Source of the DNA: Chloroflexota bacterium
Lineage (GTDB): Bacteria; Chloroflexota; Limnocylindria; Limnocylindrales; CSP1-4
Assembly (NCBI GenBank): GCA_016191395.1
Contig: JACPOS010000017.1
Coordinates: 1 to 64,000, forward strand
DNA: 64,000 bases
Reading direction: 5' to 3'
The notes beneath the pieces were generated by a model that saw only the letters and a program-made list of their open reading frames with translations, did no database searches and was not told the origin of the DNA. Of the stretch, positions 28,758 through 37,624 are shown one piece after another (position 1 is the first letter of the stretch; every line of letters begins with the position of its first letter). A program made the position numbers and the translations under genes.

Positions 28758-30814
28758 TCGAGAACCGCTGGCCCGTGATGGCCGGCGCGCGGTTCCTGCC
28801 CGTGGGCCGCCTCGACGACCTGATCGGCGCGCTGCATGCCGACGGGCGCCGCGTCGTTGGGCCCGTTGTCGAGGATGGCGGGATCAAGATGGCCGAGATC
28901 GAGCGCGCGGCAGAGCTGCCGTTCGGGTGGACCGCCTCCGCGGCACCTGGCCTGGTTCGCCTCAGCCGCCGGCCCGCGAACGATCGCGCAGCCGGTCGCG
29001 CGTTCGACAACGGCCCCGCGTGGAGCGGGATCAAGCCGTGGACGTTCCCGTCGCGCGTCGATGCGCTGACGGTGGAGACCCGCGAGGACGGCTCGCTCGG
29101 TGTCAGGGTGGAGGCTCCCGCGAACCAGCCGACCGCCGTGATCGGCGCCCGGGCGTGCGATCTTGCCGCCCTCGCGGTACACGACCGGGTCCTGGCAGGC
29201 GGGCCAGCGATTGATCCGGACTACGCCGCGCGCCGCGCCGACCTGCTTGTCGTCGCCGTCGAGTGCGCGCTCGCCACGTCCACCTGCTTCTGCACCTCGA
29301 TGGGTACCGGCCCGGAGGTCACGACGGGCGCTGACGTCGTCCTCGCGGAGGTCGACGGGGGCTTCGTGGCCAGGTCGGACAGTCCTGCAGGGGAGCGGCT
29401 GCTCGCCGGGCTCGACCTTGCTGAGGCCGGGCCGCTCCGCGTCGGGGCGGCGATCGAGCAGGTAACGAAGGTCCGCGACGCCATGGGCCACGCGGTCGAG
29501 GCCGAGGGCCTGCACGACCGGCTGCTGGCGAACCTCGACAGCCCGCGCTGGGAGGCGATCGCGGAACGCTGCCTCGCCTGCGCGAACTGCACGCTGGTCT
29601 GCCCAACCTGCTTCTGCACCGGAACCGTGATCGAGTCCGACCTGGATGGCCGCGAATCCTCGGCGACGCGTCAGTGGGACAGCTGCTTCACGGCCGGCTT
29701 CGCGCAGGTCGCCGGCGGCGGGAGCTTCCGGCCGCATCACGCGGACCGATATCGGCAGTGGCTCACGCACAAGTTCGCGACGTGGTGGGACCAGTTCGGC
29801 AGCTCCGGCTGCGTGGGCTGCGGCCGCTGCATCGCGTGGTGCCCGGTCGGGATCGACGTTCGCGAGGAGCTGGCTGCGATCGCGGGCCCCGCGATCACGG
29901 ACCTGCCGGCAGCGGCCCCGGCAACCACCCCCGCAGCCGCGCCGATCGCGGTCAAGGGCACGCGGATCCTGGCGATGGCGCCGACCGCGCTCCAGCCCGG
30001 CTCCATCCGGACCGACTACGTGACTGCCACCGTCACCGAGGTTCGCCCCGAGACGGCCGACACCGCGACGCTCCGGCTCGTGACCGGCGACGCTGCGCTC
30101 CTCGCCGCGCGACCGGGCCAGTTCGTCATGGTGGCGGTACCCGCGTTCGCGATCCCGCCGATCTCCATCTCGCGCATCAATCCGGACGGCCTGGAGCTCA
30201 CGATCCGCGCGGCGGGGCCGGCGACCAGCTTCATGACGCGCCTCCGGCCGGGAGCAGAGCTCGCGTTGCGCGGGCCGCTGGGACGGCCGTGGCCCATCGA
30301 GGACGCGTACGGGCGCGACGTCGCCATCGTGGCCGGCGGGATCGGGCTCGCGCCGCTGCGTGGCCTCCTGGACCAGGTCCTCGCGGAGCGTGACCGGTTC
30401 AGCTCCATCCGTGTCTATCTCGGGGCGCGGACCCCGCGCGACCGGCTGTTCGTCGCGGAGATGGACGCACTCGCCGCGGGCGGCCTGGATATCCGCGCCA
30501 CCGTGGATCGCGCCGGCCCGGAGTGGCTCGGGCGGGTGGGCATCATCACGGACATCTTCCGGAACGCGAAGGCGACCGGCCAGAACGTGACCGCCTTCGT
30601 GTGCGGACCCGAACGGATGATGACCGCCGTCGTCGACGTGCTGGGTGATCTCGACGTACCCCGGGAGCACACCTGGCTGACCCTTGAGCGCCGGATGGAG
30701 TGCGGCGTGGGCCTGTGCGGGCACTGCCAGCTCGGCTCGCGCTTCGTCTGCCGGGACGGCCCGGTGTTCTCCGTCGCCGAGCTCGGCGACGACCTTCGAC
30801 GGGAAGGCCTGTGA
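28751..30814 (+). CDS. group 3b [NiFe] hydrogenase, fused beta (Fe-S) and gamma (FAD/NAD) subunits
   Basis: 687 residues. Residues 1-390 match the HydB/HyhB Fe-S subunit: CALATSTCFCTSMG, CLACANCTLVCPTCFC and GCVGCGRCIAWCPVGID are the cluster-binding motifs. An Ala/Pro/Thr linker (about 385-405) follows. Residues 410-687 match the HydG/HyhG diaphorase subunit: FAD-binding ISISRINP, NAD-binding VAGGIGLAPLRGLLDQ and a C-terminal 2Fe-2S motif CGVGLCGHCQLGSRFVC. In Pyrococcus-type enzymes these are two genes. The protein should move electrons between NAD(P)H and the hydrogenase core. It overlaps the CRP-like gene before and the delta subunit after (TGATG). Confidence 0.88.
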   Translation: MVIENRWPVMAGARFLPVGRLDDLIGALHADGRRVVGPVVEDGGIKMAEIERAAELPFGWTASAAPGLVRLSRRPANDRAAGRAFDNGPAWSGIKPWTFPSRVDALTVETREDGSLGVRVEAPANQPTAVIGARACDLAALAVHDRVLAGGPAIDPDYAARRADLLVVAVECALATSTCFCTSMGTGPEVTTGADVVLAEVDGGFVARSDSPAGERLLAGLDLAEAGPLRVGAAIEQVTKVRDAMGHAVEAEGLHDRLLANLDSPRWEAIAERCLACANCTLVCPTCFCTGTVIESDLDGRESSATRQWDSCFTAGFAQVAGGGSFRPHHADRYRQWLTHKFATWWDQFGSSGCVGCGRCIAWCPVGIDVREELAAIAGPAITDLPAAAPATTPAAAPIAVKGTRILAMAPTALQPGSIRTDYVTATVTEVRPETADTATLRLVTGDAALLAARPGQFVMVAVPAFAIPPISISRINPDGLELTIRAAGPATSFMTRLRPGAELALRGPLGRPWPIEDAYGRDVAIVAGGIGLAPLRGLLDQVLAERDRFSSIRVYLGARTPRDRLFVAEMDALAAGGLDIRATVDRAGPEWLGRVGIITDIFRNAKATGQNVTAFVCGPERMMTAVVDVLGDLDVPREHTWLTLERRMECGVGLCGHCQLGSRFVCRDGPVFSVAELGDDLRREGL

Positions 30815-31752
30815 TGCAGCTCCCACCAGTCCCGACGGCGCAGGTGTCGAAGCGGGCCACGACCCTCAATCGCCCGCGTGTCGGCGTCGTCAAGTTCGCG
30901 TCCTGCGACGGCTGCCAGCTGACGATCCTGGACCTCGAGGACGAGCTGCTCGCGCTCACCGAGCGCTTCGAGTTCGTCGAGTTCGCCGAGGCGACCTCGC
31001 GCCGGTCGTCCGGACCGTTCGACGTCCTGTTCGTGGAGGGCTCCATCTCCAGCCCGGAGCAGGCCGTGGAGATCGCCAGGCTCCGCGCGGCGACGAAGAC
31101 GCTCGTCACGATCGGAGCGTGCGCCACCGCCGGTGGCATTCAGGCGCTGCGGACCGCATCAGAGCACGAGGCTTTCCGGGCCGCCGTCTACCCGGCGCCG
31201 GCGTTCGTGGAATCGCTCGCTGTCGCGTCGCCGATCTCGAGCTACGTCACCGTGGACGCGGAGCTCCGAGGCTGCCCGATCGACGCCCACCAGCTCGTGG
31301 AGCTCCTGACCGCGGTCACGACCGGCCGCCGTCCGCAGCTGCCGGACCAGGCGGTCTGCCTGGAGTGCAAGCGGCGCGGCCTCGAGTGCGTCGTGGTGAC
31401 GCGCGGCGAGCCGTGTCTCGGTCCGGTCACGCAGACCGGCTGCGGCGCGATCTGCCCGGGCATCGGCCGCGGCTGCTACGGCTGCTTCGGACCGCGTGAG
31501 GGCGCGAACGTCGACGGACTGGCCAGCTGGTTCGTCGATGGGCCCGCGCTCGGTGGGCTCAAGCGCGAGGACGTGGGGCGCCTGTTCGCCGGCTTCACCG
31601 GCGCCGCGCAGCCCTTCCGCGCGGTTACCGACCGGCTCGGTGGTCGACCGCAGATCCCCCTCCGCCCGGCGACGGCCCACGGTCCGGAGCACAGCGAGCA
31701 CACGCCGCCCGTCTGGGGCACGCGCCCGGAGGACCCCGATGCACGCCGGTGA
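30814..31752 (+). CDS. group 3b [NiFe] hydrogenase small (delta) subunit
   Basis: 312 residues, no Tat signal, so a cytoplasmic hydrogenase. The proximal-cluster motif is FASCDGCQLTILDLEDELL near residue 30, followed by FVEGSISS, VTIGACATAGGIQALR, GCPIDAHQLVELL, VCLECKRRGLECVVVTRGEPCLGPVTQTGCGAICP and RGCYGCFGPREGANV. The cysteines carry the 4Fe-4S clusters between the active site and the Fe-S subunit. The tail of about 35 residues after GGRPQIP is low-complexity. It starts in a TGATG overlap and overlaps the large subunit by 14 nt. Confidence 0.9.
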   Translation: MQLPPVPTAQVSKRATTLNRPRVGVVKFASCDGCQLTILDLEDELLALTERFEFVEFAEATSRRSSGPFDVLFVEGSISSPEQAVEIARLRAATKTLVTIGACATAGGIQALRTASEHEAFRAAVYPAPAFVESLAVASPISSYVTVDAELRGCPIDAHQLVELLTAVTTGRRPQLPDQAVCLECKRRGLECVVVTRGEPCLGPVTQTGCGAICPGIGRGCYGCFGPREGANVDGLASWFVDGPALGGLKREDVGRLFAGFTGAAQPFRAVTDRLGGRPQIPLRPATAHGPEHSEHTPPVWGTRPEDPDARR

Positions 31753-33046
31753 CCTGCGCTTCCAGGTGCAGAACCTGACCCGCGTCGAGGGCGAGGGCTC
31801 GCTGCACCTGCTCGTCCGCGACGGCATGGTTGCCGAGGCGCGGCTCCAGATCTTCGAGGCGCCACGCTACTTCGAGGCGCTGGTCGCGGGCCGGACGCCT
31901 GACGAGGTGCTGGACATCGTGTCGCGCATCTGCGGCATCTGCCCGGTCGCCTACCAGATGAGCGCGGTCCACGCCTTCGAGGACCTGTTCGAGGTGAAGG
32001 TGGAGCCGTCCACGCGGGCCCTGCGGCGCCTCCTTTACTGCGCCGAGTGGATCGAGAGCCACGCACTGCACATCTACCTGCTTCACGCGCCCGACTTCCT
32101 GGGCTATCCCAGCGCGGTCGAGCTCGCGCGCGACCATCGCCAGCTCGTGGCGGACGGCCTGCGCCTGAAGCAGATCGGCAACAGGCTCCTCGGCCTGCTC
32201 GGGGGCCGGGCAATCCACCCGGTCAGCGTTCGGGTCGGCGGCTGGTCGCGCGCGCCGAGGCGGGCCCAATTGCTGGCCATGCGGCCGGCGTTGGAGGAGG
32301 GCCTTCGCCTCGCGCGCGCGACGGTCGACGTAGCCCTGGGGCTCACGCCGCCGGTCTTCGAGCGCGAGCCTCGGCTGGTCGCCCTGCACAACCCCACCGA
32401 GTACCCGATGAACGAGGGCCGGATCGTCTCGAATGACGGCCTCGCGCTCGCGCCCCAGGCGTGGGGCGAGGCGTTCCACGAGGTCCAGGTCCCGTGGTCC
32501 AACGCCCTCCAGGCGCGCGGCAGCGACAACCTGCCGTACCTCCTGGGTCCTGCCGCGCGGATCGAGCTGGATCACGAACAGCTGCACCCGATCGCGCGGG
32601 CGGCCCTGGATGCCAGTGGCGCCCTGGAGTCCATCCGGCTCAACCCGTACCGGAGCATCGTGGCCCGGGCGATCGAGCTGGTCCATGCGACCGCCGAGGC
32701 GATCGACATCATGGATGCGTACATCCCGCCCGAGCAGGCGGCCGTGGCGTGGGAGCCCCGACCTGGCATCGCGGCATGGGCCACCGAGGCGCCGCGAGGC
32801 CTGCTCTTCCATCGCTACGAGGTCGGCGAGGACGGCAAGGTGGCCGCGGCGACGATCGTCCCGCCCACCTCCCAGAACCAGGCGGCGATCGAGGCGGACA
32901 TCGCCGCATTCGCACCGCGTGTCCTGGACCTGCCGATGGACGCGGCGACGCACACGCTGGAGCAGCTGATCCGCTCGTACGACCCGTGCATCTCCTGCGC
33001 AACCCACTTCCTCGACCTGTCGGTCCGGCGGGAGGCGACGTCATGA
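31739..33046 (+). CDS. group 3b [NiFe] hydrogenase large (alpha) subunit
   Basis: 435 residues carrying the Ni-Fe(CN)2CO site. The N-terminal L1 motif is RICGICP with Cys65 and Cys68 and the C-terminal L2 motif is DPCISCATHF with Cys417 and Cys420. The chain continues 12 residues after His423, the usual position where a maturation protease cleaves, so it needs processing by the protease encoded next (33043). Group 3b enzymes are bidirectional NAD(P)-linked hydrogenases, some also reduce sulfur; the sulfur cluster at 54.5 kb makes this possibility notable. All four residues of both CxxC motifs are intact. Confidence 0.92.
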   Translation: MHAGDLRFQVQNLTRVEGEGSLHLLVRDGMVAEARLQIFEAPRYFEALVAGRTPDEVLDIVSRICGICPVAYQMSAVHAFEDLFEVKVEPSTRALRRLLYCAEWIESHALHIYLLHAPDFLGYPSAVELARDHRQLVADGLRLKQIGNRLLGLLGGRAIHPVSVRVGGWSRAPRRAQLLAMRPALEEGLRLARATVDVALGLTPPVFEREPRLVALHNPTEYPMNEGRIVSNDGLALAPQAWGEAFHEVQVPWSNALQARGSDNLPYLLGPAARIELDHEQLHPIARAALDASGALESIRLNPYRSIVARAIELVHATAEAIDIMDAYIPPEQAAVAWEPRPGIAAWATEAPRGLLFHRYEVGEDGKVAAATIVPPTSQNQAAIEADIAAFAPRVLDLPMDAATHTLEQLIRSYDPCISCATHFLDLSVRREATS

Positions 33047-33555
33047 CGCTCGCAGCACCAACGATTCGCGTGCTCGTCTGCGGCTCCGCTGACCGAGGGG
33101 ACGACGGCGCTGCCCTGTGCGCGGTTGCCCACATCCTGCCGCGCCTGGATCCCGCACTCCGCCAGCGGGTCGAGGTGCGCCGGTGCGAACAGCTCGACGC
33201 GGCCGACCTGATCGACGTCGCCGACGGTGAGGCGTGCCTCGTGCTGGACACGGTCGTCGGGGTAGAGCCCGGCACCGTCGTGCGGATCCCGCTCGACGAG
33301 CTGGCCCGCCTGGAGGCAGCCGGGCCGCGCTCCTCGCATGCCCTCCCCATCTCCCAGGTCCTCGGGATCGCCGAGGCGGTCCGCGGCCAGCTCCCGCGTG
33401 GCCTGTTCGTCGGGATCGGCGGCAAGTGGTTCGGCTTCGGCGAGACGCGATCACGCGCGCTCCGCGACGGCATGGCCGCGTTCGAGGCGGCCGCCGAGCA
33501 GGCGATCCAGGAGCTCTCGCAGCCAATCACCGCAGAGTCGGGGAGCACACCTTGA
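33043..33555 (+). CDS. hydrogenase maturation protease (HyaD/HycI family, M52)
   Basis: 170 residues. Family motifs are VLVCGSADRGDDGAALCAVA at the N-terminus (the first Ni-sensing acidic residue, normally in GNxxRGDDG, with Gly-Ser for Gly-Asn) and the Asp in LVLDTVVGVEPG. The terminal GGKWFGFGETRSRALRDGM segment also fits. It should cleave the C-terminal tail of the large subunit encoded immediately upstream, with which it overlaps by ATGA. Dedicated coupling supports one-to-one processing. Confidence 0.82.
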   Translation: MTLAAPTIRVLVCGSADRGDDGAALCAVAHILPRLDPALRQRVEVRRCEQLDAADLIDVADGEACLVLDTVVGVEPGTVVRIPLDELARLEAAGPRSSHALPISQVLGIAEAVRGQLPRGLFVGIGGKWFGFGETRSRALRDGMAAFEAAAEQAIQELSQPITAESGSTP

Positions 33556-35477
33556 GCAAGTACCCGGGAATCCCGGTGATCGTCGACGGTTCGGAGGCGG
33601 TCGCGCACGTCGAGTCGCGACTTGCCGAGGTGGCCTGCGTCTATCCGATCACGCCCTCCACGACGATGGCCGCCATCTACCAGGCGGCGGTCGCCGACGG
33701 CCGGACGGACCTATGGGGCACCCACCTGCGGTTCATCGAGCCGGAGTCCGAGCATTCGTCCGCGTCCGCGGCGGAGGGCGCCGCGCTCGCCGGTGCCCGG
33801 GTCACGAACTTCACCGCGGGCCAGGGGCTGGTCCTCATGAAAGAGGTCCTGTACGTCATCTCCGGCAAACGCCTGCCGGTCGTCTTCCACGTCGGTGCCC
33901 GCGCCCTGACGAGCCAGGCGCTGAACATCCACGCCGGGCACGACGACGTGATGGCCGTCGCCGACTGCGGCTGGGGAATCCTGTTCGCCCGCAACGCGCA
34001 GGAGGCAGCGGACCTGGCTGCGATCGCACGGCGCGTGGCGGAGGCCACGGAGACGCCGTTCATCGTCGCGCAGGACGGCTTCCTCACGACCCACACGCTG
34101 GAGAACGCGCGACTCCCCGAGGACGAGCTGCTGCGCGAGTTCGTCGGCGACCCGCGGCTGCACATCCGCGACCTCTTCGACCCGGCCGAAGCGCTGATGA
34201 CCGGCGTCGTCCAGAACCAGGACAGCTACATGAAGGGCCGCATTGGCCAGCGCGCGTACACGGATCGCATCCCGGCGGTGCTTGCCGAGGCGATGGCCGA
34301 GTGGACGCAGCTGACCGGACGCGCGGTCGACCCCGTCGCGACCTACCGCACCGAAGGTGCGAGCGAGATCCTCATCGCGATGGGGACGATCGCAGACACC
34401 GCCATCGCGGTGGTCGATCACCTGCGCGCTCAGGATCGCGCCGTGGGCTGCGTGGCCCTCACCTCGTTCCGACCGTTCCCGAGCCGCGAGCTGGTCGCCG
34501 CGGTGCGCAACGCCCGTGCAATCGCGGTCGTGGAGCGCACGGACGAGCCACTGGCCGGCTCCAACCCGCTGACCCGCGAGATCCGATCCGCGCTGTACGA
34601 GGCAGCGGCGGAAGGGGAGATGGTCCCGCGCGTCCGCTCGTTTGCCGCGGGCCTGGGATCGCGCGACGTCGGCGCAGGCGACCTCGTCGCGGTGTTCGAC
34701 GCGATCGCCGACCGGCGCGACTCGGATGACCGGGTTCGCGTCCTCGGGATCAAGCATCCACTCGCGCTCGCGGCGACCCCGCTGGACCTCCGGCCGCCCG
34801 GCTCGTACTCCCTGCGCGGCCACTCCATCGGCGGGTTCGGCTCCGTGACGACCAACAAGCTCGTCGCCACGCTGACCGGCGAGCTGTTCGGCAAGCAGGT
34901 CCAGGCCTACCCGCGCTACGGCTCGGAGAAGAAGGGCCTCCCGACCACCTACTACCTCACCATCGCCGACGCGCCGATCCGCGTTCACGCGGAGCTGGAC
35001 AGGGTGGACTTCGTGCCGCTCCACGACGTGTCCGCGTTCGGGCTGGGCAACCCGCTGGCCGGGCTCGTGGACGGCGGCGACCTGTTCATCCAATCATCGC
35101 TCGGGTCGGCGGAGGCGATCTGGGCGTCTATCCCGGCCGCAGCCCGCGCCGAGCTGCTCGCGCGCGGCATTCGGGTGACGGCCCTGGACACGGCGGCGCT
35201 CGCGCGCCGGCACGCGCCACGGCCGGAGCTGGAGATCCGCATGCAGGGCGTCGCGCTCGTCGGCGTGTTCCTCCGCGTCGCGCCCTTCGCCGAGCGCGCG
35301 GGGCTGAGCCGCGAGGAGCTCATGGAGGGTGTCGGGACGCAGCTCCGCCGGTTCTTCGGCAAGCGTGGCGCGAGCGTCATCAAGGCAAACCTGGCCGTCA
35401 TCGCCGAGGCGTGGGACGGCCTCATCGACGTGACCGCCGAGATCGGCGTCCCCGCTGCCGTTGGAGTACCCGCATGA
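33552..35477 (+). CDS. pyruvate:ferredoxin oxidoreductase, alpha and gamma domains fused
   Basis: 641 residues. The N-terminal half is the alpha part (domains I and II): CVYPITPSTTMAAIYQ, ESEHSSASAAEGAALAGAR, FTAGQGLVLMKEV and MAVADCGWGI. The C-terminal 180 residues are the gamma (2-oxoacid Fd oxidoreductase) domain: RGHSIGGFGSVTTNKLVATL, RYGSEKKGLPTTYYLTIA and NLAVIAEAWDG. Together with the beta-delta protein at 35902 it forms a complete PFOR that makes acetyl-CoA, CO2 and reduced ferredoxin from pyruvate. The TTG start at 33552 lies in a TTGA overlap with the protease gene; other starts would lack the Tyr-Pro-Ile-Thr-Pro region. Confidence 0.88.
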   Translation: MSKYPGIPVIVDGSEAVAHVESRLAEVACVYPITPSTTMAAIYQAAVADGRTDLWGTHLRFIEPESEHSSASAAEGAALAGARVTNFTAGQGLVLMKEVLYVISGKRLPVVFHVGARALTSQALNIHAGHDDVMAVADCGWGILFARNAQEAADLAAIARRVAEATETPFIVAQDGFLTTHTLENARLPEDELLREFVGDPRLHIRDLFDPAEALMTGVVQNQDSYMKGRIGQRAYTDRIPAVLAEAMAEWTQLTGRAVDPVATYRTEGASEILIAMGTIADTAIAVVDHLRAQDRAVGCVALTSFRPFPSRELVAAVRNARAIAVVERTDEPLAGSNPLTREIRSALYEAAAEGEMVPRVRSFAAGLGSRDVGAGDLVAVFDAIADRRDSDDRVRVLGIKHPLALAATPLDLRPPGSYSLRGHSIGGFGSVTTNKLVATLTGELFGKQVQAYPRYGSEKKGLPTTYYLTIADAPIRVHAELDRVDFVPLHDVSAFGLGNPLAGLVDGGDLFIQSSLGSAEAIWASIPAAARAELLARGIRVTALDTAALARRHAPRPELEIRMQGVALVGVFLRVAPFAERAGLSREELMEGVGTQLRRFFGKRGASVIKANLAVIAEAWDGLIDVTAEIGVPAAVGVPA

Positions 35478-35905
35478 ACACCACCGTGGCCGACCACATG
35501 GCGACCCATCCGATCCTCATTCGCGCCGACGCGTCGCTCACGGAGGCAGCGGAGCTCATGGACCGCCACCACGTGCACGGGCTGCCGGTGGTGGACCCTG
35601 CCGGCGTGCTCGTCGGCGTGCTGTCGCAGACAGACCTGAACCGTGCCCGCAGCACGGAGTACCTGTGGGTGAACTGGCCCGGCCTCGCCGTCCGGCACCT
35701 GATGACCAGCCCTGCGATCACGGTCCATCGCTCGACGCCGCTCATCGTCGCCGCACGGAAGATGGAGCAGCACCAGATCCACCGCCTCGTGGTCGTGGAG
35801 GACGGTGACGAGACCACGCCGATCGGCGTGCTGTCGATGACGGACCTCATCCACGTCCTCGCGGCCGAGACGAGCGGCCACCCCATCGAGGAGCCCGCCC
35901 GATGA
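35474..35905 (+). CDS. two-CBS-domain protein inserted between the PFOR genes
   Basis: 143 residues composed of two CBS motifs: VADHMATHPILIRADASLTE with HHVHGLPVVDPAGVLVGVLSQTDL, and VRHLMTSPAITVHRSTPLIV with HQIHRLVVVEDGDETTPIGVLSMTDL. Such pairs bind AMP, ATP or S-adenosylmethionine as energy sensors. It overlaps both PFOR genes by 4 nt (ATGA twice), so it is made in the same amount as the enzyme subunits and could be an allosteric partner of PFOR. That role is inferred from position only. Confidence 0.85.
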   Translation: MNTTVADHMATHPILIRADASLTEAAELMDRHHVHGLPVVDPAGVLVGVLSQTDLNRARSTEYLWVNWPGLAVRHLMTSPAITVHRSTPLIVAARKMEQHQIHRLVVVEDGDETTPIGVLSMTDLIHVLAAETSGHPIEEPAR

Positions 35906-37608
35906 CCGAGCTGCTCATGAAGGAGGTCGGCGAGCTCAAGGAGCTGCACGACGAGCGCCTGCGCGCGGTCGCACCGCCCCTGCTGGACATGGACGCCTAC
36001 GTCGAGGAGTTCGGCGGCACGGTCGTGCCGGCCTACCGGCGCGGCGTCGCCGACCAGGAGCTGCCCGCGGATGCCGGCCTCGCCCGGAGCGTGATCCCAC
36101 CCGGCACGGCGGCGGTTCGTGACTTCAGCCACCTCGCCCCGCGCATCCCGGAGCTGCTCGCTGAGAAGTGCGTCGGGTGCATGGCGTGCGTGAACGCCTG
36201 CCCGGATACCGCGATCCTGGGCACGGTGGTGCCTGCCTCGCAGCTCGACGAGCGAATCAACACGTTCGCCGCCACCGCCGACCAGCCGGCGCTGGCCGCC
36301 GTGACTGCCCGAGAGCATTTCGTCGACACGCAGAAGTACGGCGAGGTGCCCGCGAAGCGCGGCTTCGAGCGCGGCCAGTTCGGGATCTTCGTGGATCCCG
36401 GCCACTGCAAGGGCTGCGGCGAGTGTGTCGAGGTCTGCGCGGCGCTGGGACACGACGCCCTGTTCATGCTCGACAAGGTCGCCGAGGAGGCGCCCCGCGG
36501 CGAGGCCGCACCCGAGTCCACGCTGGATCGGTTCCGGCGCGACATGGCGTTCTTCCGGACGCTGCCCGTCTCCCCGAAGGAATACCGCAACGAGAAGGCC
36601 CTTGCGGACCTGATGCTCGGCGAGGACGCGATCGGCTACGTCGGCGGCGCCGGCTCGTGCGCCGGCTGCGGCGAGGCCACGGCGGTCCGAATGCTCCTGG
36701 CCGCGACACGCCAGGTCCATGGGCCCGAGTCGATGGGCATCGTGGCCGCGACCGGCTGCAACACGGTGTTCGGCAGCACGTATCCGTTCAACCCATACCG
36801 CGTGCCGTGGACGAACTCGCTCTTCGAGAACGCGCCGGCCGTGGCGCTCGGCGTACGGTCGCGCTGGGATGCCGCGGGGCACCCGGACCGGCGATTGTGG
36901 GTCATCGGTGGTGACGGCGCGATGTACGACATCGGCTTCCAGTCGCTGTCACGGATGGTGGCGTCCGGAGCGGACATCAAGGTCCTCGTCCTGGACACGC
37001 AGGTCTACTCGAACACCGGCGGCCAGGCGTCCACGGCGACGTTCGGCGGCCAGGTCACGAAGCTGTCCGCGTTCGGCAAGGAGCTGCACGGCCGCCCGGA
37101 GCGCCGCAAGGAGCTGGCCCGGATCCTGATGGCGCACGGCGAGGTTTTCGTGGCGCAGACCACGCCGGCACACCTGAACCACTTCTATCGGGCCATCCTG
37201 GACGCGAACAGCTATCCGGGGCCGGCGGTCGTGATCGCGTACTCGGCGTGCATGCCGGAGCACGGCATCGCCGACGACGCGGCGACGCGCCAGGCCAAGC
37301 TGGCCGTTGACTCGCGCGCGTTCCCGCTGCTCAGCTACGACCCGCGCCGCGGCGACTCGTTCTCGGAGCGACTGTCGCTGCAGGGCAACCCGGCACTCCG
37401 CGAGGACTGGTCGGCCGCCCCCGACGGCACGCCGGTCGACTTCCTCGACTTCGCCAGGAGCGAGGGCCGCTTCGCCGGCCACTTCCCGACCGATGGCGCA
37501 CCGACGCCGGAGATCCTCGCGACCCGCGAGGACCGGCTCGCGAACTGGCGCGGCCTCCAGGAGCTCGCCGGCATTCGGCAGGCAAGGAAGTTCGGATCGC
37601 CCGGATGA
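35902..37608 (+). CDS. pyruvate:ferredoxin oxidoreductase, delta (ferredoxin) and beta domains fused
   Basis: 568 residues. After about 85 residues comes a two-cluster ferredoxin: [15 protein letters not shown] and [17 protein letters not shown]. From residue 240 on is the TPP-binding beta part: [16 protein letters not shown] (Cys for the proximal cluster), [20 protein letters not shown], the TPP motif [17 protein letters not shown]...[11 protein letters not shown] and [11 protein letters not shown]. It therefore completes the PFOR with the 33552 product. The order ferredoxin-beta in one chain and alpha-gamma in another is a less common arrangement than the single-chain PFOR. It overlaps the CBS gene by ATGA. 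Confidence 0.9.
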   Translation: MTELLMKEVGELKELHDERLRAVAPPLLDMDAYVEEFGGTVVPAYRRGVADQELPADAGLARSVIPPGTAAVRDFSHLAPRIPELLAEKCVGCMACVNACPDTAILGTVVPASQLDERINTFAATADQPALAAVTAREHFVDTQKYGEVPAKRGFERGQFGIFVDPGHCKGCGECVEVCAALGHDALFMLDKVAEEAPRGEAAPESTLDRFRRDMAFFRTLPVSPKEYRNEKALADLMLGEDAIGYVGGAGSCAGCGEATAVRMLLAATRQVHGPESMGIVAATGCNTVFGSTYPFNPYRVPWTNSLFENAPAVALGVRSRWDAAGHPDRRLWVIGGDGAMYDIGFQSLSRMVASGADIKVLVLDTQVYSNTGGQASTATFGGQVTKLSAFGKELHGRPERRKELARILMAHGEVFVAQTTPAHLNHFYRAILDANSYPGPAVVIAYSACMPEHGIADDAATRQAKLAVDSRAFPLLSYDPRRGDSFSERLSLQGNPALREDWSAAPDGTPVDFLDFARSEGRFAGHFPTDGAPTPEILATREDRLANWRGLQELAGIRQARKFGSPG

Positions 37609-37624
37609 CCTCCGGCGCGCCACA

